NCBI RefSeq assembly: GCF_905404315.1 | Contig: NC_066292.1 | Location: 4,278,001 to 4,342,000, forward strand | From: Leptidea sinapis | Lineage: Eukaryota > Arthropoda > Insecta > Lepidoptera > Pieridae | Direction of reading: 5' to 3' | DNA: 64,000 nt | Shown here: positions 46,470-58,318 of the stretch, piece after piece | How positions within the stretch are numbered: the first letter of the stretch is position 1 | Layout: every line of letters starts with the position of its first letter | Position numbers and translations under genes: made by a program | Notes under the pieces: generated by a model | Databases searched by the model: none | What the model saw: the letters and a program-made list of their open reading frames with translations, nothing else | What the model was told of the DNA's origin: nothing

Positions 46470-46870
46470 ATAATTTTATTCAAAATAGGATTCAAAATCA
46501 CTTATTAAACGTCAAAAACTACCCATTCAAAATAGACTGCCTCAGACCCGAGAAGAACGAGAACTCTTTTTTTTTAAATATGAATTACAATGTAATATCG
46601 TAAACTAAACATTTATAATTAAAGAGCTTGAGGGTGTTTGCTTCATTCTCAATCTGTGGTATCATTAAGAAAATCGTTTATGCTATAGTACCTTCCCCAC
46701 ACAAACGTTTTTTAACAATTCTTTTAAATTTCATAACACATTTGTTTTGTACATTTTCTGGGATCATATTGTAGAAGCATATACATCGCCCAATAAAAGC
46801 CTTACTAACTCGACTTATCCGATCAGTAGGCAAAACAAGTTTATGTTTGTTCCTCGTGTTAACATTAATC
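46470..46870 (-). mobile_element. LINE family B1, 3' end
   Basis: On the minus strand VNTRNKHKLVLPTDRISRVS then KAFIGRCICFYNMIPENVQN and KKRLCGEG, followed by a frameshift and the B1 tail. 5'-truncated. Confidence 0.78.
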
Positions 46871-47265
46871 AACATCATTCTCATCACTCTCATATCAGAA
46901 TGGTTCCCGTACGACCACGTCAGCAATGGGTAGATAACAAATTTTGCGCTCTTTGAAAATACCAACAGGAAACACCTTCGACTGCTAAATAATAGGTACT
47001 ATCTCAGACTAAGCAGTGTCTATAACTTATGTTGTTTTCTTTCCTGATCCATGGAATGGAAAATGTTGCGAGCAGCAGTACTTTTTGAAAATCTAATGGA
47101 TATTACTGTTCAAAATTGTTATGGCACCCACAATCATGAATATGCTCAGAGAAAATTTAGATATGTACGAATATGCTTTGCTCTATTCTTTCCCAGGATA
47201 TAAAAATAATTCAATAACATTCCCAGGCCCAATTAGGGTGTCGTAAGAGGCGACTAAGGACGTTT
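46871..47265. other. CdsA intron 5, unassigned stretch
   Basis: Nothing recognised except GTGTCGTAAGAGGCGACTAA near 47236, a fragment shared in reverse with 42970. Confidence 0.35.
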
Positions 47266-47268
47266 ACC

Positions 47269-47312
47269 AATGGGAGGTTTCATTTAACAGAATGCCGGCT
47301 AGTTTACGGGTA
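47269..47312 (+). repeat. Family A head fragment
   Basis: TACCAATGGGAGGTTTCATTT and ATGCCGGCTAGTTTACGGGTA match the family A head in plus direction. It breaks into a copy in the opposite direction within 20 bp. Confidence 0.65.
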
Positions 47313-47319
47313 GAGCGGA

Positions 47320-47617
47320 CGGTGGGCGAGCCGAGCAAGACGTTTAGTTGATGGTAATTGATACGTCCTGCCCATTAGAATGCAGTGCCGCTCAGGATTA
47401 TTGAAAAACACAAAAATTCTGAGTGCCACTACAATTGCGCTCGTCAACTTGAGACATAAGATGTTAGGTCTCATTTGCCCAGTAATATCACTAGATACGG
47501 CTCCCTTCAGACCGAAACACAATAATGCTTACACATTACTGCATCATGGCAGAAATAGGCGCCGTTGTGGTACCCATAATCTAGCCGGCATCCTATGCAA
47601 ACGAGCCTCCCACTGGT
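47320..47617 (-). repeat. Family A repeat
   Basis: From GACGGTGGGCGAGCCGAGC (a diverged tail) to GAGCCTCCCACTGGT. The middle is well kept. Confidence 0.82.
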
Positions 47618-47949
47618 GTTCTCTTTGTTTCCCCCTATTCCATAAGAAAATATACAAATTGTATTGTTATCTCATTTTTTTCTTCTTGATTTTATTTTAT
47701 GTTAAAAAAGTATTAATTTGTAGTCTAGTTTCGTAATGCTATAAATTTAATTAACAATTTAAATTACTTTAATTGACGTCACACTCACTAGCACTTGTAA
47801 TTGGGTTTAATTTTTACTAAATAACTACACTGAGTGGAGTTTACATGTATAATAGTCATGTATATGAGTCTGTGTTCCTTAATTTACTAAAACTAATTGA
47901 TATTTTAATGTAAAATAATTTATTACGTCTATACGAGAAAAAACACAAC

Positions 47950-48951
47950 TAGAACCTTAAAATACTTTTTATTGTTTTGTCTAAGTATTCACCACGTAGC
48001 TTAATACAATTTGAATTCGCTCAATCCAGTTATTATAAAATTTATTCCACGCTAAAGTGGGGGTGTTCAAAATGGCTGATTTGGAAGCGTCGACTGCTTC
48101 TTCACCGGGCTAGAACCTTTGACCACGAAGACTTTTCTTGTAAAGAAATCTTTAGGGCTTAGGTTAGGACTGTATGGAGGATGGTAATCGTTTGTGTTAG
48201 CTTACGTTATCGTGTTGCAGGATGATGCGTCACTTTGAGATAGATTTTCGAAGTTCGGCGATGACATGTGGTAAACAAACTGTGGTATACCACTCTATGT
48301 TAACCGTTCTACGATCTTCAAGTGCAATAGTCGCAATATGGCCGGTGTTTCCAACGAACGTGGCCACCATCTTCTTTGAAGTGCTTCGAGTCCGAATAAC
48401 TTTGGTCGGCTGTGGCTCGTCTTGAAAGACCCAGATTGTAGATTATTGTTTGGAATCAGGATCGTAGGCACACAGATCCAAGATTCGTCACCACTGATGA
48501 TGTCGTAGATGTTATTTGACTCTCCTCGGTTGAACCTCTGCAGAGTTTTCTTACACCATCTGACGCGGGCCGCATTGTGATCGTCGGAAAGCAGATGCGG
48601 TATCCAACGGCAAACTAGCTTTCTCACACCAAAAACTTCATGCAAGATCTCCTGAATGGTTGTCCCTGAGATGCCTGATAGAGCCTCTATCTCAGTAATG
48701 AGGTTATTTTCAGTGAAGGCGGATTTTGGGCGTCCCTCGCGGCATTTGTCCCTAACACAAGTATGTCCACGCTGGAATTCTAAATAATAGCGTTCGACAG
48801 TCCGCAGACATGGGGCTTCATAACTGAACACAGATATTAGCTCTTCAAAATACTGAAGCCGTGTCAAGCCTCTACTAAAGTTGTAGAAAATTATTGCACG
48901 AACATTTTCCCTAGAAAGATTAATTTTCGTACGTAACCTGACAGATTCCAA
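47950..48951 (-). mobile_element. mariner transposase pseudogene
   Basis: On the minus strand the frame from 48951 holds the N-terminal DNA-binding half, then VCRWIPHLLSDDHNAARVRW and DIISGDESWI (first catalytic Asp, about 48485). After a frameshift it continues KVIRTRSTSKKMVA, NIEWYTTVCLP and LQHDN (second Asp, about 48210). Soon after comes PPYSPNLSPKDFF: the third Asp of the D34D triad is Asn (about 48165), and the spacing from HDN is about 14 residues instead of 34, so a piece is deleted. Stops confirm it is dead. Terminal repeats were not resolved. Confidence 0.8.
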
Positions 48952-49124
48952 TCGACTGTGAAAACATTGAAAATAAATAAAACGTTCACATACTTTTGTT
49001 AAAAAAAATTAACAAAATTCACCTGAATTCAAAAATACTATTCCAAAACAACAGATATGCACTAAAAACTATAAAAATATTCTAAATAATCTAATTAACT
49101 AATCAAATTCTAGTTACGTTTATT

Positions 49125-49250
49125 GTTATTTTTGGAATCGGAAAAAAGAATTATCACAATCGGTTCACCCAGTCGAAAGTTTTGAGGTAACAAACATAAA
49201 AAAATACCGACGAATTGAGAACCACCTCCTTTTTTGAAGTCGGTTAAAAT
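49125..49250. repeat. Repeat E, copy 2 of 2
   Basis: Shares GTCGAAAGTTTTGAGGTAAC, GAATTGAGAACC and TTTTTGAAGTCGGTTAAAAT with 26925-27030. It probably is a LINE-derived 3' end; the class is not established. Confidence 0.55.
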
Positions 49251-49529
49251 AGTTCTAGAATATAGACACAAATATCTGCTTTGTTCATTGAATGACCTTT
49301 GCCTAACGCGATTGTCGATTTTAAGCCACACAAGCTTACCACCGCCCACTGAAATATCTTTATTCCAGTCCTTGTGTTTATAAATTGAGTTACTGAAACA
49401 GTAAGTTTATGTGATATTTATTTATGTATAGACTATGCTACTCCACTATATTAACCCTTAGACGGAATATTGTACGTCTACCGCTAAAAGGTCCCCCATT
49501 GTCCATTCTTCTAACTGCCACAACTTGTA

Positions 49530-49745
49530 ATGGCAAACTCGGCGTTGATATATCGACTGACATTCAGTTCAATACTTGGAAGAAACTACCATGGAGAACT
49601 GTTCCCACCTCGAGCCGGGCGTTCCTCAGTACGACGTTCTTCCATTTGACCCCAAACATCGAAGAGCAGCTTGAACCATCGACTATGAAGTCATCTCCGA
49701 TCGGCTTGATTCTATGGCGTTGTGTAGAAATATGTTGTAAATTAA
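49530..49745 (+). mobile_element. LINE family C, decayed internal fragment
   Basis: One frame gives KLGVDISTDIQF, another PFDPKHRRAA, a stop, then TIDYEVISDRLDSMALCRNM. These resemble the thumb and downstream region (LDAVQRRAARIVDDP ... RLDSLALRRD type) of R1/Jockey-like LINEs, the part that would precede the family C ends at 56141 and 63530. Frameshifts make it a relic. Confidence 0.45.
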
Positions 49746-49783
49746 TTAAAATACAGGAAGATGAAGCCAGCCCGTTTTATTGA

Positions 49784-50180
49784 TCAAAAAAATTTTAGTA
49801 AGTCTAGAAATATCTAAGGAACATCTTTATCGCATAAACTTTAATAATTTTAGAACGTCATAAAATGTAAAAAGTTTAACAGCCAGCGAACATCGTGCGT
49901 AAACAATGGACTATTATTAAACGTATATGTAGATACGCCCAGTGCTTACTCACTGTTATTATTTAATATGAATATGTATCTATTTTCTTGCTAGGAATCA
50001 ATCCGTGCGCTCTGTCAAATAAAATTGAGTTATATTCAGATGTGTGAGAGATGTGTTCTACTACAAAATAAATTGTGTATATGCAAATGTTTAAACACAC
50101 ATCCGCTAAGCAGACATAACTGAAGATATTCGGGAAATGTTTTTTATGTGTAATTGAATTTGTGTGTTAATTCTTAATAA
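49784..50180. other. CdsA intron 5, unassigned stretch
   Basis: Nothing recognised. Confidence 0.35.
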
Positions 50181-50635
50181 AGCGATGGCTCATTCGATTC
50201 CGAATGCCGTCTAGGAAAACGTATCGAAAGTATGTATTAAGAGCCCATTAACACGACGACGATTTTTGACGAATATTTGACAAATCGTCAATGACGTATT
50301 ACGAGTGAACGCGCCCCTTAGCACATAAAAAAATTGCAATTATTATTTAAAAGTTTAGATGAAAAAAGATAGCATTTAGTTTTTTCGTTTTTTTTAGTTT
50401 CAAAAACTATTATGTACTGTGTTATTAAAAAAAGTAAACTACTAAAAAGTGTGTTAATAGAAAAAGATAAACTCCATTTTAGACATCGTTTAAATAGTTA
50501 GACACTGTTTAAATTATTTCTTGTAATAACACCGTTTATATTTAATGAATTTTGAAAAAAGAACAATAAAGAGGAGGAAATTACCAATAATAAAGTTCTG
50601 ATTCGACGGCATTCCGAATCGAATGCGCTATCGCT
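50181..50635. mobile_element. MITE of 455 bp with inverted ends (MITE 3)
   Basis: The left end AGCGATGGCTCATTCGATTC, then CGAATGCCGTC, pairs with the right end read backwards, AGCGATAGCGCATTCGATTC, then GGAATGCCGTC: 28 of 31 positions agree. The interior is AT-rich without an open frame. Confidence 0.65.
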
Positions 50636-53600
50636 CATATTTTTAGGAGCTGTATCAAGGATTTACAGTTTTGAAGTTGTTGACTAGAACCACGTTGCCT
50701 ATCACAACTTAGTCATTCTCAAGTACGAGTGTTTTATTTTATTTATTTATTAATTACAACCACTTTACACATATTATCCTTTCAAACTAGTTTTATACAT
50801 ACAGAGAAACGTATCTGATATGTGTAACAATTACGATTTAAATAACTTTGCCAAAACACTATTAAAATACTAATACTAAGTGACTTTAAATTTTACAATA
50901 ACTAATAACAATGATATAAACTAAATTATTAAATGCTCCTAAATTTTTTTCTTAAAACTATAAAAGTCGTGAAATACGTTCAGTTCAATGCGACCATTTA
51001 TTAAATTGAACTCCTCGAGAATGCGCTTAAGCGGGGACTAAGCCTAGATGGGATGAGGGGTATGGAGAGTATGGACCGCGGTGATTACCTCCCACCAGTT
51101 GACCGTACGCTCGTTTGTCCTCCTGATTTAGTCAAATCAAACTAAACTAGTCGTAAAAGATAAGACTCGTGTGAATTGATCGTAATCAATGATACGATAA
51201 CATCATCAAATCGTATCATATCAGCTTACTTGATATTGGGACCATAATATACTTACAATATAACAGAGCGTGTGAGAGAGAAGATTAATCTCTAACGGAG
51301 ACATACAGAAAGAATAGATAAGCGATACTGTAACTGATGTGTGTTGGTACTGTGACCGATTTTGATTGACAAGTCGGAAACAGTCAGCTAAGCTGCTTAA
51401 TATTTTGAATATCATTCAACTAGCTTGGTCAAGCGCTATCGGGCTCTTAGGTAGTAGTAGGTTGTCTGTCTATGATTGGGACAGCCCTGCTGTCACACGA
51501 TCTGTCTAAATGTTGAATGTAATCTTAACACCGATAATTACCGTTTAACTCAGGAGACACATACTCAAAGCTTGGTAGTCTACTTAAGGCGACACTAAAT
51601 GCCAGCGACCTTGAGCGATATGAGTTCACGGCTGCCGGCCCGCCATCTATGTAACAAAGCCAATATTTTGAACATTCTTGGGTGGAAAACAGTTTATATG
51701 CTTACAATCCTCGTTATTCACTACTAATCTGAATAAATGAACCTATACAAAAAAGTAGAAGCTATAAGAATAACTTTTCTGAGAGAAGTACCAAAAAACT
51801 GCGTCACGCCATGCCAAAAAACTTGTTTAACTTCAAAGAAAAGTGGTAGTTCAAAAACGCTCGGCAGTGTTAACTATAACCAACAGCAAGCATTAGCAAC
51901 CTACAAATAAGACTTAAGGATATGTGTAACAGGATTAAGTAGTGTTCATAGCTCGAAATGCTATACTTCCACCACAAAACTTGTCTAAAACATCATGTTT
52001 GGGTGTTTTCTGCTTACTCTTCGCCTTAAAACGTGATACTGGCAAATCTGTGGAGTGTCTTCCACAGAAGCCACAGTAGGAAGAATAGATATTGCGTTGG
52101 TTTTAATTCGAATCAACCGTCTAGACTCTAGATTGTCTTTCAACCTGTCTTACAAAACAAACAATAATCCATGTTTTGTGAGAACAATTGTTGGCACTAA
52201 ACTCACGGTATGATAGACATCTATTGATCCTTCTGCCATTGCTAGAAAGCCATAATGCGTCTATAAGACTGCCATAACCATATCGACAAAAGCGTAGTAT
52301 GGATAACCCTACTATCACATGAATTAACAGGCTTAGCCTAGTTTCTTGCCAAATTATAATTGTTTAATTTATCTCTTCTTCTTTATCCTCGCACTATCCC
52401 ATTTTAGTTGGGGTCGGCTTCTCTAATCAGTCTTCACCAGGACGTTTTGTCCTGGGACGTCTTTAATTAATAAATTGTTTAATTGTCACTGTAGTAAAAA
52501 TTTTACAATAACAAAAGTAGAAGTACGATTTTGTTATGCCTTATTTAATAAACTCGAGACTCAGGACTACTATGAACACCGATTTGAAAAATGTTCGGCA
52601 GGCCATCATAATATTGCCTTAATGAGAGTGTGTTTGAGCTTAATATATTCGCGTAACGCACTGAACTCAAGTCGCTGTACACTTAGCTGTGGAACATTTG
52701 ACCTAAATCGACTTGTTAAGGAAATCAGGTCATCGCTGTCTGGACTTTATACTGCTGTTATATTATGTTTATTAATTCTATACATAAAAAAAGTTAATTA
52801 GTGCATAAATATTTTATTTATTTGCTTAAAATTTATTGGATTTATGGTTCATCCTTGTATTTTATTACTGGATTGAATTATTTTTAAAATATGTATGTTT
52901 AAACTTGTGTAATTAGCATGTATTTGAATTGTATTTTTTGGTGATTCACGTTGACGAACAATCTGTTGATTTTATGTCAATAAAATATTTTTGACTTTGA
53001 CTTTAAATATAATGTGTAACCACATCTTCCGAATATTTCAACCTGCATGTCTAGCCTAATCCTGAGACCTTTATTACGTCGTAGGGTAGGAATTCAGATT
53101 ATTTTATAGTGAAAGTAAATGTCGAATAGTGAATTAGGTATTGTAATGAATAGAATAAATATCTATCATCATGATAACACACATCTCTAACCAATCAGCA
53201 AAAAATAAGAGAGAAAAACAAAAATCTTTTTACCATAGTGATTAATTATTATTATCTTCAGGCCAACCGCTAACGTAATGTTTTGAAGAATTTTGTAATT
53301 TTTTCTTGCTTGGCAATTTTAAATAAAATTGGTTGTAATACGATATAATATTTAACTTTTTACACACTTTTTATTAGCTTCACCCGTATGTATGTTTGTT
53401 TGTGACCGACTCATTTTGGCGTGATTTTGACCCACTTTATACGGCCAGATTTTGTTCAATCTTCGTAGATTTATCGAGGACCGATGGCAATACATTAATT
53501 TGGTGAAATTATTCCATTTTTCAATTTGCAAAATAAGATTTTTGTTAACTTATATGATTTTTTCATCTATCACCTATAAGACAAGAATTGATGTTAATTT

Positions 53601-53979
53601 TAAATTTCAACCATTATCTTTTCAACCAAAGCGTGTTTTTTTATTTTTTTCAAACTATTTTATTATTAGTCCATTTGGAGAAGTGATGACTATGACAATG
53701 ATTTTGGGTTGGATACCTATTGGAATCCTTTTTATTGATACGTATGTACCGAAGCATCGATATGATCCGCGAATTTAGAAATCTTTAGCCGCGAATATAA
53801 GAATTGTCGCATTTTTTTATCCGTGAATAGTAAGAACGCGAATGAAGGAAGCGCTAAGAAGCAGCTTTTACTGTACTCATGACTTGTTTCTTTTGATCAT
53901 TTATGTATAATATATTTGATCATTTTGTTGTAACTTACTTCAAAGTCGATTCTTCCGAGTATTTCCACTGTATCACCTT
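50636..53979. other. CdsA intron 5, mostly unassigned stretch
   Basis: A family C tail fragment (GTACGCTCGTTTGTCCTCCTG) lies near 51107-51128. A hairpin ATGATACGAT/ATCGTATCAT lies at 51189-51219. The block ATCCCATTTTAGTTGGGGTC near 52396 resembles a LINE-linked repeat, and 52475-53010 ends in AATAAAATATTTTTGACTTTG plus GACTTT repeats, like a LINE tail. The 108-codon frames at 52475 and 53452 have no domain. Confidence 0.35.
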
Positions 53980-54276
53980 TTTTTATGACAATAAGAGACG
54001 AGAGAAGGACGTTCAGCTGATGGTAATTAATACGCACTGCTCATTACAATGCAGTGCCGCTCAGGATTCTCGAAAGACCCAAAAACTCTGAGGAGCACCA
54101 AATTTGCGCTCGTCATCTTAAGACATAAGATGTTAAGTTTCATTTGCCCAGTAATATCACTAGCTACGTCCGAAACACAATAATGCTTACACATTACTTC
54201 TTCACGACAGAAAAAGGCGCCGTTGTGGCACCCCTTATCTAGCTGGCATTCTGTGCAAAGGAGCCTCCCACTGGTA
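53980..54276 (-). repeat. Family A repeat
   Basis: From TTATGACAATAAGAGACGAG to GAGCCTCCCACTGGT. It lacks about 15 bp in the GCGCCCTTCAGACCG region. Confidence 0.82.
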
Positions 54277-54460
54277 AAGGGATCTTGAAGGGATAATATT
54301 AAAAAAGTGTTAAATGCGGAAGCTTTAACTTTGAATGTAAATTTAAAAGAGTGGCAATGAGTTTCTTGTCACTTCCTTCCTCATTAAAACTCAACCTTTA
54401 CGATGTTGTGTTAAATACTAAAAATGTCTAGCTTTTGCATTCATAAGCCTTATAATCTTA

Positions 54461-54821
54461 CTAGCTGACCCAACAGACGTTGTTCTGTAGATAATAAAAA
54501 AAATACAGTTTTATAGGAATTTGCTAATAATATTTCATAACATCAAGAATTATTTCGTAAAAAATGCTCCCTGTTGTTATAATGAAATTGTTTCACAGCA
54601 GAACTGTCAAACCGTGCGTCAATAAATTCTCTCATAGAAAATATCTCTATACAAAACAAATATTAGAAATTATTATGGGTCTCAAATCGAAATAAAAACT
54701 GTCCTATCTCTCAAGTTGGACCAAACTGCACTCCATGAATTAATCCCCATTAAAATCCGTTCATTAGTTAACGAGTCCATCGCGGACAAACAACGTGTCA
54801 CGTAATTTATATATATTAAGA
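54461..54821 (-). mobile_element. Non-autonomous Helitron, type 1
   Basis: Minus-strand 5' end TCTTAATATATATAAATTACG and 3' end GTCTGTTGGGTCAGCTAG, inserted between A and T. Close to 43146-43499. Confidence 0.82.
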
Positions 54822-55200
54822 TTAATAAAACAGTCCCTTGAAATGTCATTGAAATAGATCGATGTCCAACGTTATAATAAATATTCAAGTCGACAATTAA
54901 GTAAACTACTTGTAAGGTCCTCCACTCACTTTGGACTGTATGTTTGCTAATTAATAACGAAATCACTTAACCTAAATTTTAGTTACGGTTGCTACTAATA
55001 AAAATGACCGCACTTACAAAGATGTATCACATTTCCTGCGCGTGTTAGTATGACGTAATACATTTATTGTTGTTAAAATTCTCTGAACAAAATGTCAGCA
55101 TTTATGTTATACAAAAAAAAAAGGTTAGGTACGAGCCGGACCCACATCGTGCAAGATACATATTATATATCTACCTATATAGGCACCTTTAAAATACATT

Positions 55201-55420
55201 GACGACCTGTATAGCCGAGTGGTTAGCGATCCTACCTGCAGGTGCAAGCATATGATGAATATGGATGTTTGTTTCCGAGTCATGGATGTTTAAATGTATT
55301 TATAATTGTATTAAATATATCACTGTTTTGTAACCCATAACACAGGCTATAGATGCTTAACTTGGGGCAAGAAAATTTGTGTAAAAAGTGTGTCAATATT
55401 ATTATTTTTATTATATTATT
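55201..55420 (+). mobile_element. tRNA-derived SINE, copy lacking the B box
   Basis: The first 35 bp match the head of the copy at 45147, including the A box. After CCTACCTGCA it jumps to GGTGCAAGCATATGATG, so about 35-40 bp with the B box are gone. The body and 3' part (GGGGCAAGAAAATTTGTG, AAAAAGTGTGTCAATATT) are well kept. Confidence 0.78.
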
Positions 55421-56140
55421 ATTATTTACATAGTAAGTACTAACTGTATACCGCGACTTCGAGTATGAATATCATATTAGTTGGTGTTGGTAGCATATAT
55501 TAGAATCATATCTATGCTTTAGTTCCAAAGAGTAACTAACTATTCAGAAATGGATCGTTATATCTCAGAAACGGTGGCTCGTAAGAAAAAATAATTGATA
55601 CATTTTTTATAGATAATTTTATGATCTACAATTTTTGTCTGAGGTACTTTTATGATAAAACGAAAATCGCGAAAACTCATTTTTTTGACCTTTGACCTTG
55701 AATATTTTTTTTCCATACACGGGAATGATGGGCCTGTTAAACATTGTTTATAATTATGTTTTGAACAATTTCACTGATTTTCAGCTTGTTGGGACTTTAT
55801 GTAACTTCACTCTAATTTTTTGGTCTAAATTGATCGGACTGGTATGGATATCTCTCTCTCATCGTTTTAAGGGCATTTTAGCAGCATTCGTAAGAAATCT
55901 TTTGAATCGACTGTTTTTTCCTATGACTTACTTTGCGAATACTACTACCATTTTTAATTTTTTTGTTTAATATATAATAGCCTATGACACTCTCAATTAT
56001 TGTGGCTTTCTGTTGGAAACAGAATTTACAAAATCGCTTCCGTAAATCCAGATTGCCTTTTTTATATAGTATAGATTAGAGTAACAGTCTGACAGCAAAA
56101 GTATAGGAAAATTGCAAATGCGTTATTTTCTTATTTATTT
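55421..56140. other. CdsA intron 5, unassigned stretch
   Basis: Nothing recognised. The open frame at 55692-55970 has no domain. GGATATCTCTCTCTCATCG and neighbouring text do not match other repeats here. Confidence 0.35.
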
Positions 56141-56390
56141 ATTTTATGAAATAGGAGGACAAACGAGCGTACGGGTCACCTGTTGTTAAGTGATCACCGC
56201 CGCCCACAATCTCTTGCAACACCAGAAGAATCACAGGAGCGTTGCCGGCCTTTAAGGAAGGTGTACGCGCTTTTTTTGAAGGTACTCATGTCGTATCGTC
56301 CCGGAAACACCGCACAAGGAAGTTCATTCCCCAGCTTTGTAGTACGTGGAAGACACTGTGGAGGACCGCCACACATCCAGATGGAACATT
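56141..56390 (-). mobile_element. LINE family C, 3' end
   Basis: On the minus strand CLPRTTKLGNELPCAVFPGR, then YDMSTFKKSAYTFLKGRQRS and CDSSGV, the C-terminal end of a R1/Jockey-like LINE ORF2. The tail is GTTTGTCCTCCTATTTCAT plus AAAATAAATAAAT. 5'-truncated. Confidence 0.75.
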
Positions 56391-56518
56391 CAACAACATT
56401 CTTATAACATTACAACGCCTCGTTGCTATTGAAGTGTACATCGTACATACTTTTTTTGTATTAGGCTCAATATCGTTTTATGGATCATGATGACAAGCAT
56501 CCACAAACAATGATAATT

Positions 56519-56657
56519 GAAGAGGAGGAACTGAGCGTACGCATCACCCGATGCTAAGTGATCACCACCGTTCACCCTCTCTGCAACACCAGAGGAATCA
56601 CAGGAGCGTTGGCGGCCTCAAAGTGTATGCGCTTTTAAATGAAGTGTTACCATCGTA
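56519..56657 (-). mobile_element. LINE family C, decayed 3' tail
   Basis: AAGTGATCACCACCG, CAACACCAGAGGAATCACAGG and GAGCGTTGGCGGCCTC repeat the blocks of 56141-56270 with more changes. Confidence 0.6.
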
Positions 56658-56734
56658 CTAGACTATGCGATTCGTCTGCGAGTCCGACTCACACTTAACG
56701 TTTTTTTTAGATTAGTTTGAATTACTAAATCGAA

Positions 56735-56970
56735 TCAAAAATGAGGAGATCCGTAGGAGAACCAATCTAGAATCGAGATCTCTGAAGAATGAAAGATGAA
56801 TCTGAAACGGCAGTGGGCAGAGCACATAGCTCGACGGACAAATGGATGTTGGGGCAATAAAGACCTTAAATGGTGATCACGTACCGGAAGTCGCAGTGTT
56901 GGTAGGCCTCGTGAAGATAGTTGAGATATATGGCCAGCACTGCACGTCTTCCGGCATACATGATGATTGA
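56735..56970 (+). mobile_element. RTE-type LINE, 3' end
   Basis: Encodes remains such as LKRQWAEHIARRTNG with frameshifts, then GRPREDS-like text, ending GCACGTCTTCCGGCATACATGATGATTG. Same family as 2960-3435. It ends about 28 bp before CdsA exon 6. Confidence 0.7.
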
Positions 56971-56997
56971 AATACTAAAAGAATAATTCTATTTCAG

Positions 56998-57164
56998 GTC
57001 TCATCTGGTTCATAGTGCCTGTCTCCATGATCATATGCAATGACGTCATGGCATACGTATTCGGATTCTTCTTCGGTAAGACGCCGCTTATCAAGCTCAG
57101 CCCCAAGAAGACGTGGGAGGGATTTATCGGCGGTGGAATCTCAACTGTGGTTTTTGGACTTGTG
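56998..57164 (+). CDS. CdsA: CDP-diacylglycerol synthase, exon 6
   Basis: Acceptor CTATTTCAG, donor GTAAGT. GLIWFIVPVSMIICNDVMAY then VFGFFFGKTPLIKLSPKKTW and EGFIGGGISTVVFGLV. It carries the ICND motif and the K-x-S-P-K-K-T-W-E-G-F-I-G-G block near the active site, the most diagnostic part of the family. Confidence 0.97.
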
Positions 57165-57454
57165 GTAAGTTAAACGTTACTGGGAGTAATATAATGTCCT
57201 TAACTGGAGTAGTAGTTTTGGTACGAATATAAATACGAATTTCTTTTCCTTTTTGTTAACAAAGATTTTTGTATTTGTCATTTTAATACATACAAGTGGG
57301 CGCCCGCGTTTGCCCCGCTTGATGTGGCATATTTATAAGTTAACTAACTTACTGTAATATTTTACATAACAAACATAATTATTTGATATTGTCTTAGATA
57401 ATTTATACGTTTAGATAGAGTATGAAAACTTAAAAAAAAAAGTTTTTTTTTATG
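57165..57454. other. CdsA intron 6, first part
   Basis: Nothing recognised. Confidence 0.4.
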
Positions 57455-57535
57455 GAATAGGAGGACAAACGAGTGTACGGGCCACCTGTTGTTAAGTGAT
57501 CACCGCCGCCCACATTCTCTTGCGACACCAAAGGT
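57455..57535 (-). mobile_element. LINE family C tail fragment
   Basis: TAGGAGGACAAACGAGTGTAC and AAGTGATCACCGCCGCCCACA match the tail of 56141-56390; the rest is lost where repeat F begins. Confidence 0.65.
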
Positions 57536-57544
57536 TGAAGCTTA

Positions 57545-57670
57545 ACTTCTATTTTGAGTAATTCACGCATACTAACACAAAGTGACATACAAAACGCGAG
57601 TGTAAGACGTAGCTTGTCTCGCACACTGAAGTAATAAACCTTACCTGTTTTCATCGGTTGTCTAACAGGC
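57545..57670 (+). repeat. Repeat F, copy 2 of 2
   Basis: Matches 9481-9600 over about 115 bp. Directly follows a LINE C tail, so one may have inserted into the other. Confidence 0.6.
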
Positions 57671-57765
57671 CCAGACTGCCAGAAAGAAGAGACAATTTAT
57701 AAAAGGTTTGAAGCTAGCGTAAGAAGAAGCTGACAACTTTGTCAGGATCACAGACTTATATACTT

Positions 57766-58080
57766 ACCATTGGGAGGCTCCATTGCACAGGATGCCGGCA
57801 AGTTTATGGGTACCACAACGGTGCCTATTTCTGCCGTGACGCAGTAATGTGTGAGCTTTACTGTATTTCGGTCTGAAGGGTGCCGTCGCTAGTGAAATTA
57901 CTGGGCAAATGAGACTCAACATCTCATGTCTTAAGGTGAAGAGCGCAGTTGTAGTGCCCCTCAGAATTTTTAGGTTTTTCAAGAATCCTGAGCGGTACTG
58001 CATTGTAATGGGCAGGGCGTCACATCTACCATCAGCTGAACGTCCTGCTCGTCTTGTCCCCTATTTTATGACTTAAAAAA
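57766..58080 (+). repeat. Family A repeat, full length
   Basis: Head ACCATTGGGAGGCTCC, tail CGTCTTGTCCCCTATTTTATG and an A-run. Confidence 0.85.
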
Positions 58081-58318
58081 ATACAAGCATACCTGGTCGT
58101 ACTTCAGCTAATAAAGGGAAAAACGAATTGTAATTGTTTATCATAATATCCAACGAATATCATACAGTTATTCAACACAAAGTCCGGTAACCTTAATACA
58201 AATGAAACAATGATGACTTAATTACTTAGCCTTACTTACGTTCGTTTCCTTAATGAATTAATTAATCTTTATATAAATATCTTAAAAAGTTACGATAGGA
58301 TTTTGATATACCAATCGA

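Noticed and set aside
52475..52801. 108-codon open frame
   Set aside because: No known domain, and it precedes a LINE-like tail; probably repeat-derived.
53452..53778. 108-codon open frame rich in Phe and Ile
   Set aside because: Its composition follows the T-rich DNA; no family or conserved motif seen.
55692..55970. 92-codon open frame
   Set aside because: Hydrophobic from T-rich DNA; no splice fit with CdsA and no family.
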